64,000 bases of DNA from Klebsormidium nitens (taxonomy: Eukaryota; Streptophyta; Klebsormidiophyceae; Klebsormidiales; Klebsormidiaceae). A program made the position numbers and the translations under genes. The stretch lies in the NCBI GenBank assembly GCA_000708835.1, contig DF236973.1, positions 170,699 through 234,698 of the forward strand, given 5' to 3'. The notes below the pieces were generated by a model. That model ran no database searches. It worked only from the letters and a program-made list of their open reading frames with translations, and was not told where the DNA came from. Positions 23,201-34,000 of this stretch are shown here, piece after piece (position 1 is the stretch's first letter; the number at the start of each line of letters is the position of its first letter).

Positions 23201-25924
23201 AGCTGGTGTGAATTCTGACGTGAAGAGCTGTGCGACCGGATCACAGAACTCTGATGCTCTCGTTTGCCAATTTGCAGGGCTCCAGTTTAGGGCAGTATTT
23301 CGAGCAGTACCTTCGTCCCATCCGGTTAAACACGGAGCCCGTGGACTGGAGCCAGAAAGACCTCACATATCTAGAACGGGTAAGGCTAGCATCTCCGGAT
23401 TCACCTCCTTGTCTTTGTGAGGCTCCATTTCGGCAATCGAGAAGGAGATTCGCTCACGCAAGGAGTTGCCGGTAAAGGACGGCCACACTGAGCTGGCAGT
23501 CCGCAGGTTTTCAAGTTGAAGCTCGCTGCCGCTACCTGGGTCCTATACCGAAGCTATGGCTGTTTCCGCTTACAAAAGTCCGGACGGGACAGTCAGACGT
23601 GTTCACGACGCCTCAATCTCGGTGGCTTACTAAAACGCAGTATGAGACCCCCCTAAGTCCTTGGTAACCCACGCGGCCCTAACTTCATAGAGCAGTGCAC
23701 GATGCCGACTGTTTGCTGAAGCTAAATACACCGTCAAGCGCCCTAGCAGGACGCCTTTTGAGCTCAATAAGCTTTATTATCCCGCTGCTCTTTGGAAGCT
23801 CGTTCACCTCTGCCCAAAACGATCCTGAGAAAGCCAGCACTGCTTGTTCCTGTGTTCTAACATTGGCTCGGGCCACTCGGTGTTCTTGAGACTCGCCAGC
23901 TAGCTCTCAGTTTTTAGTGCACATATGCGCGAACTTCTGTTCCGACTAAGATACCTTCGAAGCAGGGCTCCAAATGATCTCCCTTTTTTGTTTACTGCTG
24001 CAGACAGTCTTACACGCGAAGCCTCTCAGGCAGTAGAGCAAAGATATCATCCGTTAAAAAGCATCTTTCATTATCGAGAATACCGTCTCCGTATATGTCC
24101 ACCTTCAAGCCTTCGTCAGCGGCTTTGAGAAATACTGTCGCCCTTTCACCCCGTTCTGCAGGATGTGCATGCAGCCTTCCCCGGCGGCTGACGTCAGCAG
24201 CCATTGACGTCCAGTTATTTTCAGCAGCCGTTCAATAAATGTACCTCCCCGTAATCATGCTTATGCGCGAGCAGCTCACATTTGAGCAGCCTCCAGAAAA
24301 TCCTAATTTGTCACCAATCCTGGAAGTTGCTCCTCCCTTTGCAGGACCGGTATCCCGCATTCTTCGAGCGGCTGACGTCAGCGGCCACCGTCATCCCGGC
24401 GGATCGGGCGGGGGCGGCGGCCGCAGCGGAAGCGGGGGACGTGTTGGTCGAGTACGACGGGGAGAGCGAGCCGGCGTTCAAAGACGTGGCGCGGCACTTT
24501 GGGATATTCGAGGACTGGAAGGCGAGTCGATATTCATCCTAAAGGTCCCCCATTTCTTGAGATTCTCTTTACAAAACTTGATTCGCAAAAAGAGCAAACA
24601 AATCGTTCTGGTGAGGAGCGGACTTGTTCTGGCGAAGGCATCGGAAGGGAGGGCGAGCCACGTTTAAAGACGGGCGCGGCAGTGTGGGACTTTCGAAGAC
24701 TGGAAGGCAAGTCGACCATCATTCCTAGAATCCACCCTTTTCTTGAGGCTCTCTTTAGATCACGTGGTTGCAAAAAGTACGAAATCCTGCAACGGGTCTC
24801 GTGGATAGCGAACCTTATTGGTGGAAATTTTAACGGGAGGGCGAGCCGGCGTTCAAAGACGTGGCGCGGCGATCTTCAAGGACTGGAAGGCGAGTCGATG
24901 TTTTTTTCAAGTATCCGACTTTTCTTGAGACTCCTTTCAAATCCACAAGTACAAAGCAAATCGATGGTTCTGGTGAGGAGCGGACCATCCTGGTGAAGGT
25001 TTTTCAGGGAGACGAGCCGGCGTCAAAAGATGTGGCACGCAACTTGGAATCATCGAAGAGTGGAAGGCGAGTCGGAATTCATCCAAAAAGTCCATCTTTT
25101 CTTGAGGCTCTCTTTAAATTTGTGGTTGCAAAGGGGACGAGAGATGCCAACGGTGAAGAGGTGACTGCTCTGGTGAAAGGGCGAGTTGACTTTGAAGGCT
25201 GGAAGGCGGGTTGACCGTTTCTTTTCATCCATCTTTTGAAACCTTGTTTAATCCAAATGAGTCTCCCTTTGCACCTCATGATTGCAAGAGTACGAAGCAA
25301 ACGAGTGGGTTGAAGGCCGTTCTGGCGATGATCGTAAAAGAAAATCGAGACGTTTTTACAAGCCGTTAGATGGGGCTTTTCATGGGCTTCTAGAGCGGCC
25401 TTTACTGGGCCTTTAGAAGAACCTTTAAGTGAGCCTTTCGAGACCGGAACGCGGGGTCACCCTGGACCGTCCAAAATAGAATCGAAACCAACAGAGGCTG
25501 TGCGAATCCGGAAAAATGCCGATAATACTCTTTTGGGCAGGACCCTGTTCAGGCAAAACTCTCGCCGAGCATCTTTGTGGTAATAGGAAACGCCGATACA
25601 GCATTCAGTCACAAGATGACACGAGGAACATCAAAGTAGTTGCACGATAAAGAAGGCGCCGAGATTGAATGCGACTCTTGCAGTTCCGCCGTGTCTTCAT
25701 TCGGTGCTTGTTACCGCAACCTTTTGTGCCTAGGTAGTTGCGGCTTCCGACTGTTTTCAACCAGCGGAAGCTACCGCTAGGTATGTATGCCCACAACTAA
25801 TACTGCCCAGAATTGTGTGCGCTGGATGCAGGATGGAGTTCCCCGGACGGCTTTCCAAGGAGCCGTGACGTTTCGACTTGGTGGGCCAAGAAGGGTCATC
25901 ATCGCTCCGAGGAAAAGCAGCTAG
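17230..25924 (+). CDS. GNTI: Alpha-1,3-mannosyl-glycoprotein 2-beta-N-acetylglucosaminyltransferase (GnT-I)
   Basis: Golgi type II glycosyltransferase (GT13) that starts complex N-glycan synthesis by adding GlcNAc to Man5GlcNAc2. Twelve exons: 17230-17298, 17668-17706, 18065-18234, 18912-18954, 19453-19515, 19946-20018, 20796-20864, 21242-21373, 22052-22236, 23278-23379, 24345-24521, 25832-25924; all phases agree and sum to 404 aa. Residues about 8-22 form the signal anchor. Family blocks in order: [38 protein letters not shown] (the metal/UDP-binding EDD, residues about 175-177), [69 protein letters not shown]. Shorter than land-plant enzymes (about 440 aa), mainly in the stem. Intron 11 has a GC donor (AAG|GCGAGT). 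Exons 9 and 11 are surrounded by partial copies of themselves. Start chosen as the ATG that gives a short cytosolic tail and anchor. Confidence 0.94.
21631..21698 (+). repeat. G-rich GGGTGGGGTTA element, copy 2
   Basis: ACGGGTGGGGTTA followed by repeated GGGTGGTTAAGG / GGGTGGTTAGGG units, in intron 8 of GnT-I on the coding strand. It shares its opening string with the copies at 9143 and 27111 and resembles degenerate telomere repeat. Confidence 0.7.
22171..22520 (+). repeat. Three-copy donor-side exon echo, GnT-I exon 9
   Basis: The last 66 bases of exon 9 (22171-22236) with its GTGAGT donor are followed in intron 9 by two imperfect copies, ending at donors near 22388 and 22513. Each copy keeps TCTGCCGCAACTACAA, GGGGAGCAC and GTGAGT. 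The third retains the GACGTCCGAAA start of the unit but has lost the CAGACC block. The first intronic bases (CTTCTTG or CTTTCTTGG) are also repeated, so the duplicated unit crossed the splice junction. Confidence 0.9.
24151..25215 (+). repeat. Tandem array of about 183-bp period around GnT-I exon 11
   Basis: Exon 11 starts at 24345 and ends at 24521. An acceptor-side copy (CTGCAG then GCGGCTGACGTCAGC) lies 183 bp upstream at 24151-24202. Donor-side copies of the exon end (GCGTTCAAAGACGTGGC ... GACTGGAAG|GCGAGTCG) end at 24706, 24889, 25066 and 25205, offsets 185, 183, 177 and 139. The copies decay with distance and include about 80 bp of intron (CTTGAG.CTCTCTTTA, GTGAGGAGCGGA). Every copy has a GC dinucleotide at the donor position. 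Confidence 0.88.
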
Positions 25925-27208
25925 CGGGTTCATCCTAAAATGTCTCTCTTTGGCGCTTATTTTGATGCCCTAACAGACTGGATCTCAAAAAAATCCCAGC
26001 GAGTCCCTGACCTGAAATTTTCATGATGCTGCCCCAATCATTCCATTGCGCGTGTCAATCAAACTGACTGAGACCCATGGAAATTTGCATGCGAAGATTC
26101 GCTTGATGGTCGTCTCTCGATGTCATGATACCTAACCCTGGCAATGCATGTAAAGAGCCGTGCCTTGATGCCCGGACGCCTTTCGAGGAACAAGGTAAGT
26201 TAAGTCTCCAGTATCACTGGAGCCAATTATATTCCCAAAGATCATAGATGCTGCGCAATCGTCAGATCATATGGCGCACTGGGTTTCAATCGACGTACCA
26301 TGCAAGCATGGCTCAACGGCCAGCCAGGTATTCGACTTGTGCTCCCCAGCAAGGATGATACAGTGCCGTGAAGACTGATCGATCTTGAATCCGGAGTCGA
26401 CGCGAGCTTCCATCCCACAGCTCGGATGCATGTTTGACTGCACGAGCTCAGCTAACCAATGCTGATTGCCGCGCCAATTTTGAAACCGTGGGCGTACTCT
26501 GGCGCAGCTAGTAGCTAGCTTTCAAACAAATGCCGCGTCGCTCAACTAACGTGGATCTCCACTGAGGCTCGTAGTAGAATGCATGACTCATTTTTGGCAG
26601 GGAGCTATCGCCATACACCGGTCCCTCGACCGTCAAGCTCACTTTCACCATCCTATTATCGCTACAATCAAGCATGGGCAGGATCAATTCCTGCAACGAT
26701 CATTCCTGCAACAGCATATGATTCAAGACTTACGTTAATATGCATGTACACATTTCGTCCTATCCTGCCTGTCAGATTCATCTTCCTGCTGCCTGATTGT
26801 CAGCATTCCCTCCACAATAACGTAACGGTCGGGTTCCTTACGTAGTATAGAGGTCTATCAGTATTGGGCCTGCGAATTTCTAGCTGCCCCTTCTCGAGTC
26901 CGAACAAGTCAATCTTCTTCAGTCTGGACATCAAGACATGATCTCTAACAGAAACTAAGTCAAGGACAGCCTACAGGACAATCCCTGACTACGTCGATCT
27001 CTCGATCCTCCTTTGAGCTACAGTAGGTAGGATAACTCCTAGATACGGTAGCATAAGAGCGATCCCCAGGGTAAATCAACACTAGAAACCTTATCCAGTA
27101 ACTTACATGCTTTAAACCCCTACCCACCCTAACCTCCCACCCTAACCCCACCCGTTCCTTGGGCCCTGACCTTATCCTACCTAGCTGTAACCTAACCTGA
27201 GCTAGTAC
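25925..27208. other. Intergenic, convergent 3' ends
   Basis: No exon could be supported. It holds the GnT-I 3' UTR and, at 27111-27159, the third G-rich element close to the stop of the small minus-strand gene. Confidence 0.5.
27111..27159 (-). repeat. G-rich GGGTGGGGTTAG element, copy 3
   Basis: Read on the minus strand: GGAACGGGTGGGGTTAGGG, then GTGGGAGGTTAGGGTGGG and TAGGGG. It opens with the same GGAACGGGTGGGGTTAG string as the copy at 9143 and lies 50-100 bp beyond the stop codon of the neighbouring minus-strand gene. Confidence 0.7.
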
Positions 27209-27604
27209 TTATGGTTTTTTGCCAAGGGTCGGAGGCGTTACAAAGATGCCGGTCGCCGAGCTCACAAAGTTGCCCACCAGGCTCAGCAGTGCGCCGGCCA
27301 GCACAATCGCGGCCCGGTCCTTCTCCGCCGCATAACCCGCCACTAACCCGAGCGCTGACCCAGCCATACCCACGATCGTGAGAAAGGCGGTCACGATCAG
27401 AACCTTGTGGGTGGCAACCTGATCCCAGAACGGTGGTTTGTTGGCGCCAATGACGCTGTCTATACGCGCCCTCGCTGCCTGCAGCCGGATTACTGCTTCC
27501 TTATTTGTCTTGTTGTTGGACGTGATTGTTGTAACATCGGCTGCAGCTGCTTCGAGGTCCTTCTCTGTGAACGGGCCTTTCTCGTCTACACCTGGCGCGG
27601 CCAT
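27209..27604 (-). CDS. Small hydrophobic two-helix protein, unrecognised
   Basis: Single open frame of 131 aa from an ATG (GCATGGCC context) to TAA. Residues 1-60 are hydrophilic, rich in Ala, Lys, Glu and Thr and probably helical. Residues about 68-91 and 98-121 are strong membrane segments separated by a charged YAAEKDRAA loop, giving a hairpin in the membrane. Small-residue faces (GMAGSALGLVAG, LAGALLSLVG) suggest tight helix packing. I recognise no family. GC content and codon use look coding, higher in GC than the flanks. It could also be the last exon of a longer gene, as the frame upstream was not resolved. Confidence 0.55.
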   Translation of the reverse strand: MAAPGVDEKGPFTEKDLEAAAADVTTITSNNKTNKEAVIRLQAARARIDSVIGANKPPFWDQVATHKVLIVTAFLTIVGMAGSALGLVAGYAAEKDRAAIVLAGALLSLVGNFVSSATGIFVTPPTLGKKP

Positions 27605-29734
27605 GCCTGAGACGAGCCTGCGTGTCGCGAATCCTGCAGAAATAGCAAGAGTCCGGTTTTCGATTCTCAGATCATTCGGACAAAACCAAAATTATGTTCC
27701 TTGAAGAAGAGCAGCCTCTGGCTTTGGCATCCATTCGTCTTGGCATTCAAGGCAGGCCTCAGGCTGAGACTTGACAGTGAAGACAGAGAGAACTTAGGAC
27801 AGAAACCTGAGGGTTTTAATAATGAAAGCCACACAAACAGCTGAGCTGCCACGCTACAATTCCTGTCAGTCCAGCATGTTGACCAAGTTGCTTAGGCCAG
27901 TTAGTGAGCTCAGGGCTGTGAAAGGTCTTGCTGCTGCCAGTTCTTTTAAGTCTTGGTAGGCTTGCAATTGGCTGTGTAGGAGCCAGCAAGGGGGGCAATC
28001 TAGCATCACAGCAAAGCATATGCTGCATGGCTCGAGGCGCAGGTGATGTCAGCCTCACGGAGAAGTGGGCACCGGGCAGGAAAGTTCTTTGGTCGGGAAT
28101 TGTGCTTGTCCTGTTTAGAGACGACAGCCTCTCTTGCTTCTTGCTCCTTCCATCTAAATCTGTTTGCCAGCTTTGTGACCATGCAAGCACCCACTTCTTA
28201 GGCAGCTTGTAGATCATTATGCATCTATGCTCATCAAGGATTTCCAGCGCGCCACATCAAGCTTTCTGTTTTGTGCACCTCTAGACCAGTTGTAAAACAC
28301 GTGTCTTACTTCAAAAGTATTAAAGACTGAGATGCTATCACCAGAATCCATTAAACCCACTGCCTTCAAGAAGCCTACTTATTGCCCGCTACCAAATCTC
28401 AATATGACAGCAAGCCCTGCCGTTTGTGTCTCCAGGTTTGCTCAACAAGCTGAGTGACCAGACCTTGAAAAGACCTTTCAGAAGAGAGAAAAAAAGAGAC
28501 CTCTTGATGCCGAAATTGCTCGTTTGTTGCAGGGACAGAAGCTCCTTGGCTCTGAACAACGAGCAGAGGCTTAACTTCTTGCAAGATTCCAAGCACTGCA
28601 GCTGGGTCTGCTAAAGGAGGGTAACAAAAGGGCTTATTATCTTGAGCACCTCTTGCAGCCAAGGGTCTTTGTAGGCCTATGCTGAGTTGGCACATCCATC
28701 ACATTTTGTGACTGTCCCTCTAGTGTCTCGTGGGCGCTGAAGAATGGTTGAAAGAGGCGGTGAGAACAGTAAGAATCCCTGCAAAGAGAAGTTCTTGAAA
28801 GAAAGAAATTGGCTTTGGGTCTAGATTCTCACCTTGCAATGCTCACGAGCTAGCTTGTCCACGCCACGCCACTTGATTCACGCCGGGGAACTCGTGAAAC
28901 GCTCTTTCACGGCCTACTATATAACCAATGGGTTTTCTTGAGGAGCCCCTAATCAGGCCTTTCCAAACCTGCGCTGCCGGCTTGGAAGCGAGCTGGGACT
29001 GGATAGAGGAAGATGGACACCTCAATGTTGGGGGTCAGAAGTGGATGAGCGTCGGACTTGCAGCTGAGATTTGAGAAAGTGGCGTGCTTCTCTGCAGATT
29101 TGAATGCGAGAAAGTTCAGGCCGGTGTTTTCTTGAAAGGGTGAGACTTTGGACTAGGTCGGTACAGCCAGCTTTGCTGGAGAAGGGAAGCCTTTGAATGG
29201 GAGCATTTGTCGATCCAGCGTAAGTGCACCTTGAAGTGGTCCGAAGCTAGGGCCATGAAACAGGTATAATGCACGCTGGAAGCTCCCTCGCATAGGTACA
29301 ATGACAAATGCGGAACTTGGAAGGAGCGCCGATCTTGCAAGATGCGGCCCGCGAGGTTTTCGTAACAAGCCTGCAGCAGGTGTTATACCGCATTTAATGC
29401 TCGCAGTGTGTGTACAGCACTCCCCCTACCGTGGTGAAGGTGCATTATGCACCATAAATAGTGGCAACTTCGGGGCGCTCTCGGCCGCCGGGATCTTCAG
29501 AGTCCGGCCGTACTAACGTGACGCTCGTGGCTGGCACCACTGGCTGCAGGATACATGTAAACTCATCGGACGGCTCTTAACAAAAAGCGGACTTCTGTTG
29601 CAGTAAACATTAGGACCATCCTACCGTCGATGCGAAAGCAACCGACAGATGCGAATGCTGGTTAAGGGACAAACTAGATATGGCGAACGCCCACGAATAC
29701 CTCATGACCTTTGAAAATTGATGTAATAGTTTAA
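27605..29734. other. Intergenic region before the assembly gap
   Basis: Open frames on both strands are short and mutually inconsistent. A minus-strand stretch near 28490-28620 has a protein-like run (ADPAAVLGILQEVKPLLVVQ) next to possible splice sites, but no partner exon was found. Nothing here can be called. Confidence 0.35.
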
Positions 29735-30787
29735 TATTAAGGTCGAACTTCCCTTCGGTCCGGTCCGCGCGGGCGCGCTANNNNNNNNNNNNNNNNNNNN
29801 NNNNNNNNNNNNNNNNNNNNNNNNNNNNNNNNNNNNNNNNNNNNNNNNNNNNNNNNNNNNNNNNNNNNNNNNNNNNNNNNNNNNNNNNNNNNNNNNNNNN
29901 NNNNNNNNNNNNNNNNNNNNNNNNNNNNNNNNNNNNNNNNNNNNNNNNNNNNNNNNNNNNNNNNNNNNNNNNNNNNNNNNNNNNNNNNNNNNNNNNNNNN
30001 NNNNNNNNNNNNNNNNNNNNNNNNNNNNNNNNNNNNNNNNNNNNNNNNNNNNNNNNNNNNNNNNNNNNNNNNNNNNNNNNNNNNNNNNNNNNNNNNNNNN
30101 NNNNNNNNNNNNNNNNNNNNNNNNNNNNNNNNNNNNNNNNNNNNNNNNNNNNNNNNNNNNNNNNNNNNNNNNNNNNNNNNNNNNNNNNNNNNNNNNNNNN
30201 NNNNNNNNNNNNNNNNNNNNNNNNNNNNNNNNNNNNNNNNNNNNNNNNNNNNNNNNNNNNNNNNNNNNNNNNNNNNNNNNNNNNNNNNNNNNNNNNNNNN
30301 NNNNNNNNNNNNNNNNNNNNNNNNNNNNNNNNNNNNNNNNNNNNNNNNNNNNNNNNNNNNNNNNNNNNNNNNNNNNNNNNNNNNNNNNNNNNNNNNNNNN
30401 NNNNNNNNNNNNNNNNNNNNNNNNNNNNNNNNNNNNNNNNNNNNNNNNNNNNNNNNNNNNNNNNNNNNNNNNNNNNNNNNNNNNNNNNNNNNNNNNNNNN
30501 NNNNNNNNNNNNNNNNNNNNNNNNNNNNNNNNNNNNNNNNNNNNNNNNNNNNNNNNNNNNNNNNNNNNNNNNNNNNNNNNNNNNNNNNNNNNNNNNNNNN
30601 NNNNNNNNNNNNNNNNNNNNNNNNNNNNNNNNNNNNNNNNNNNNNNNNNNNNNNNNNNNNNNNNNNNNNNNNNNNNNNNNNNNNNNNNNNNNNNNNNNNN
30701 NNNNNNNNNNNNNNNNNNNNNNNNNNNNNNNNNNNNNNNNNNNNAGCGCGCGCGCGCGGACCGAATTAGGGACGTTCGACCTTAATA
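29735..30787. other. Assembly gap (964 N) bounded by an inverted repeat
   Basis: Positions 29781-30744 are N. The 46 bases before and 43 bases after are inverted copies of each other: TATTAAGGTCGAAC at 29735 pairs with GTTCGACCTTAATA ending at 30787, followed inward by CCC, TTCGGTCCG and a (CG)n-rich core up to AGCGCGC at the gap edge. The arms may be the ends of a transposable element or the flanks of a long GC hairpin. No clear target-site duplication is visible. Confidence 0.8.
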
Positions 30788-31019
30788 ATATGGTGCTGGG
30801 CAGAACTAATAGTTGGCTTGCGAATGCAACTGATGTGCTTTCTTGTATGCTTTCTGCCATGCCCTGCAGATGCTTGAAACTTCCTGAGAAAAGGATTTTG
30901 CCACCAAAAGAGCCACCAAAAGATGCGAGGGGTGTAAAGCATGACAAAGAAAGCGGTTCGCATGCGAGTAATGTGATCCCCCACATATGAAACTTAGAAA
31001 GGAGCTCAAGCCCTCAGCC

Positions 31020-34000
31020 ATGGACCCTGCCTCAGGAGCGGACACGGCCAGGCTGCTGGAAGAGCAGGATTCAGAATCAAATGCTCATCTGACGTCTTCT
31101 GACGGCGTCCAGTCGTCGCGTGAGACCAATGAAGGTGCTCCACTCCGTAGCCCTGCGGATAAGCAATGGAGCCCTTATAAGCGGGACTTGCACATGCTGA
31201 GCTTCTCGTTCTTGCTGGTCTTCTCTGCATTCGGAGCGACGCAGAACCTGGAGAGCAGCCTCAATACGGTAGGTGATGGGTTGGTTTAAGAATCATTCTG
31301 AAAGGGACAATTGCGTGCAGTTGACTTGCTCCTTCTGCTCGGATGCCCTCTAATTTGGTTCTTCACAAAAGCCCGATCGTGCGCATCTTGCCCTCAAACA
31401 TCCTGTCTTTTCATCATTGGTATTGTATCATTGCGAAGCTGATTGCGTTGAGAGGGTGCAAAGCAACGACCGTTGCTTTGCACCCTCTCAACGCAATCAG
31501 GTTGAGGTGCCTGATGTCTTCAGAAATCATAGAATCAATCGTCAGTTTTAAGGCTACGATTTGATGCTGCTGTGTAAGTAAGTTTTTTTGGAACCAAGTA
31601 TAGTACTTTCCAGAACCATTTGAACATCTTGAGGCGTTGCAATTCACTGCAGGTTGTTTGAAAGGCGTCAATGTCTACTCCTGACCACTCTGCCCTACGC
31701 AGGGGCACATAAAATTGCTGAGGGCTTCTTGATGTGTGCAAGCTAATTGGAAAACGTGTTCACCACTGTTTCCTTGATCTTCTCCCTCCCTCGCTCCGTC
31801 AGCTTCCGGTTGACTCCATTGAAAAATATATTGTTGCTATTCTAGCGTGAAACTTCTCTCACCACCTAAGTAGAGCCGTTGTAGATCAAGCATCACAATC
31901 AAGGTCGCTCTGAAGCCCCGATCAGAGGTTTCCGCGCTTTCACCATAATGGAAACCAGTATCCTTCGAAAGCCCCACACGCACAAGGCGAAGCTTAATGC
32001 TGGTTGCAATGTAGCTTTTAGAGCAACGAAGTATAACTTGGATGCTTATGGCCTACGCTTCTTCTCCTCAGGACCAAGGCTTATAGAAGCTACAAGCTAT
32101 AGCATATGAGAAAGCTTGATATCCTATACTTCTTCTCCTCAGGACCAAGGCCTGGGCCCCATCTCCATGGGTGTGCTCTACTGCTTCCTCACAGTGTGTT
32201 CCTTTCTGGCGCCCCTCTTTGTCCACTGGCTAGGAGCAAAGAACGCTCTTCTCCTGGGGCTGACCGGCTACTGGGCTTTTGTGGCTGCCAATCTGGTCCC
32301 AACATGGTGAGGGTTTTACGAGTTTTGTCGATCTAGGGGACTGGAGGGTTCTTGCTTCTGTGCTTGTTACTTTCTGGACTGTCGCTGCCGCTAATCAGAT
32401 CAAGATGTTGACTTGGCTTGCCGGATTAGGTGGTCAGAAGCTGAAATATCACAGAAGGGGGCTTAAATTCCAGTTATAGGTACTACGATCATTCAGCACA
32501 TTGCACTGGTCCATTTCACATTCTTCGCCCACCCCGCGCAACCCCGGAAACCTTACTTTGTTTGGATTATGAACAAGTTGCCTGATAAGGAACCGAATCT
32601 TTAGAAAGTTGCACGTGTGCTTACCAGGTTGATAGGATCAAGAAGCGCTGACTTCGCTTATGCTCGCTTCCCTCCTAGGTTCACTTTGGTCCCTGCATCT
32701 GCGTACCTAGGCTTCACTGCGTCCATTCTCTGGGTGGCTGAGGTGAGGATTCAGATGCCCTCATAAGGCTTGCGCTTGCACGTGGAGAAGAGCAGGTAAT
32801 GTCGGTCTTGGCTTGGAAAGACCTGTCGATGCCCTTTGCTAAGATTGTGAACAACACGCACGCCGGGCGAATGGTCCACCTCGATACATCTGATCATGTT
32901 CAGTTGCTGCTTTAGACTTTCATTTTACGCCAGACTCTTTTCGATGCGCCATTCCATCAACGTTGCTGAAACGAGATCTCCTGTGTTTCTCGCCCTCAGA
33001 AGTGTCTCGCAGAAAAGCACGAATGATTCTCGCAGGAAGGAGCTGTCTTATGATAGGATAACGATGGGACTGTGCAGCGGTTCAGTCATTAGGTGCTAGC
33101 CGTACAAAATAGGCAAGTGACCTTCGAGGGTTTTCCTACAGGGAACGTACTTGACATCCGCAGCGCGCGCCCATTCTGCTTCGTGCGGCAGCCCGGAGGA
33201 ATCCACGATAGGCGAGTTCAACGGAGTGTTCTGGGCAGTCTTCGCAAGTAATCAGGTGCGTACATTTGTGGTGCAAAAGCTCCAAATTTTGAGAAATGCT
33301 GATTGAGATGCAGTGGTCTTGTTGAAGAACGAAGTCGTACAAAAATCTGGTCGGTGTCGTTCGAAGTTCCCTATTCCTGAATAAGCTGCTATCCGGCAAC
33401 AGCGGCTGACGAAGTGGGTAAGCCTGTCGAGAATACCTTCCGAGTACTCAGGCAAAGTCACGAAAGTCACTATAATGTTGAAAGAAGCTGCAAGAGCAGT
33501 CTCATCCTCTTCGTTCTGGAGTCCTCATGCTGGTCTATGAGACAACACGTTTCTTTCCTACCAACTACGCCGCTGGATCCGACCCGTTATGACACTGTCC
33601 TATCACTGGAAGTCCATCCGGGTGGAAATGGCAACCTTGACCCCCTTTCGTGCCTGCTTTTCAATGTCGGCAACGATGAGTCGGCCGAAGGGGACGTGTT
33701 GCATCGAGCCAGAAGAGGAAGTCGATTTAGAAATCTGACCATTTCGTTCTACTCCTTTCAGGTTGTGGGTAATCTGCTGGCTCTGTTCCTCCTTCGAAAC
33801 GGTCGGGTGAGACCGCCTTCCTCTGTGAACTTGGGGCTATACCCCGGCACTTCGCAAGGTTCTCGGCTCTGCTCTCTCGAGGTGTTTTCCATTTATCAAG
33901 GCGTCCCTTCCGCAAAGCACCGGGCAAATACCCGGGCAATGTTATCGCGTCGCTCTGAAAGCAGACGACTCATTCCAAGACGTTTCAACAGGAAGGTATC

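Noticed and set aside
29778-30986. 400-codon open frame across the assembly gap
   Set aside because: Almost all of it is N; there is no sequence to support it.
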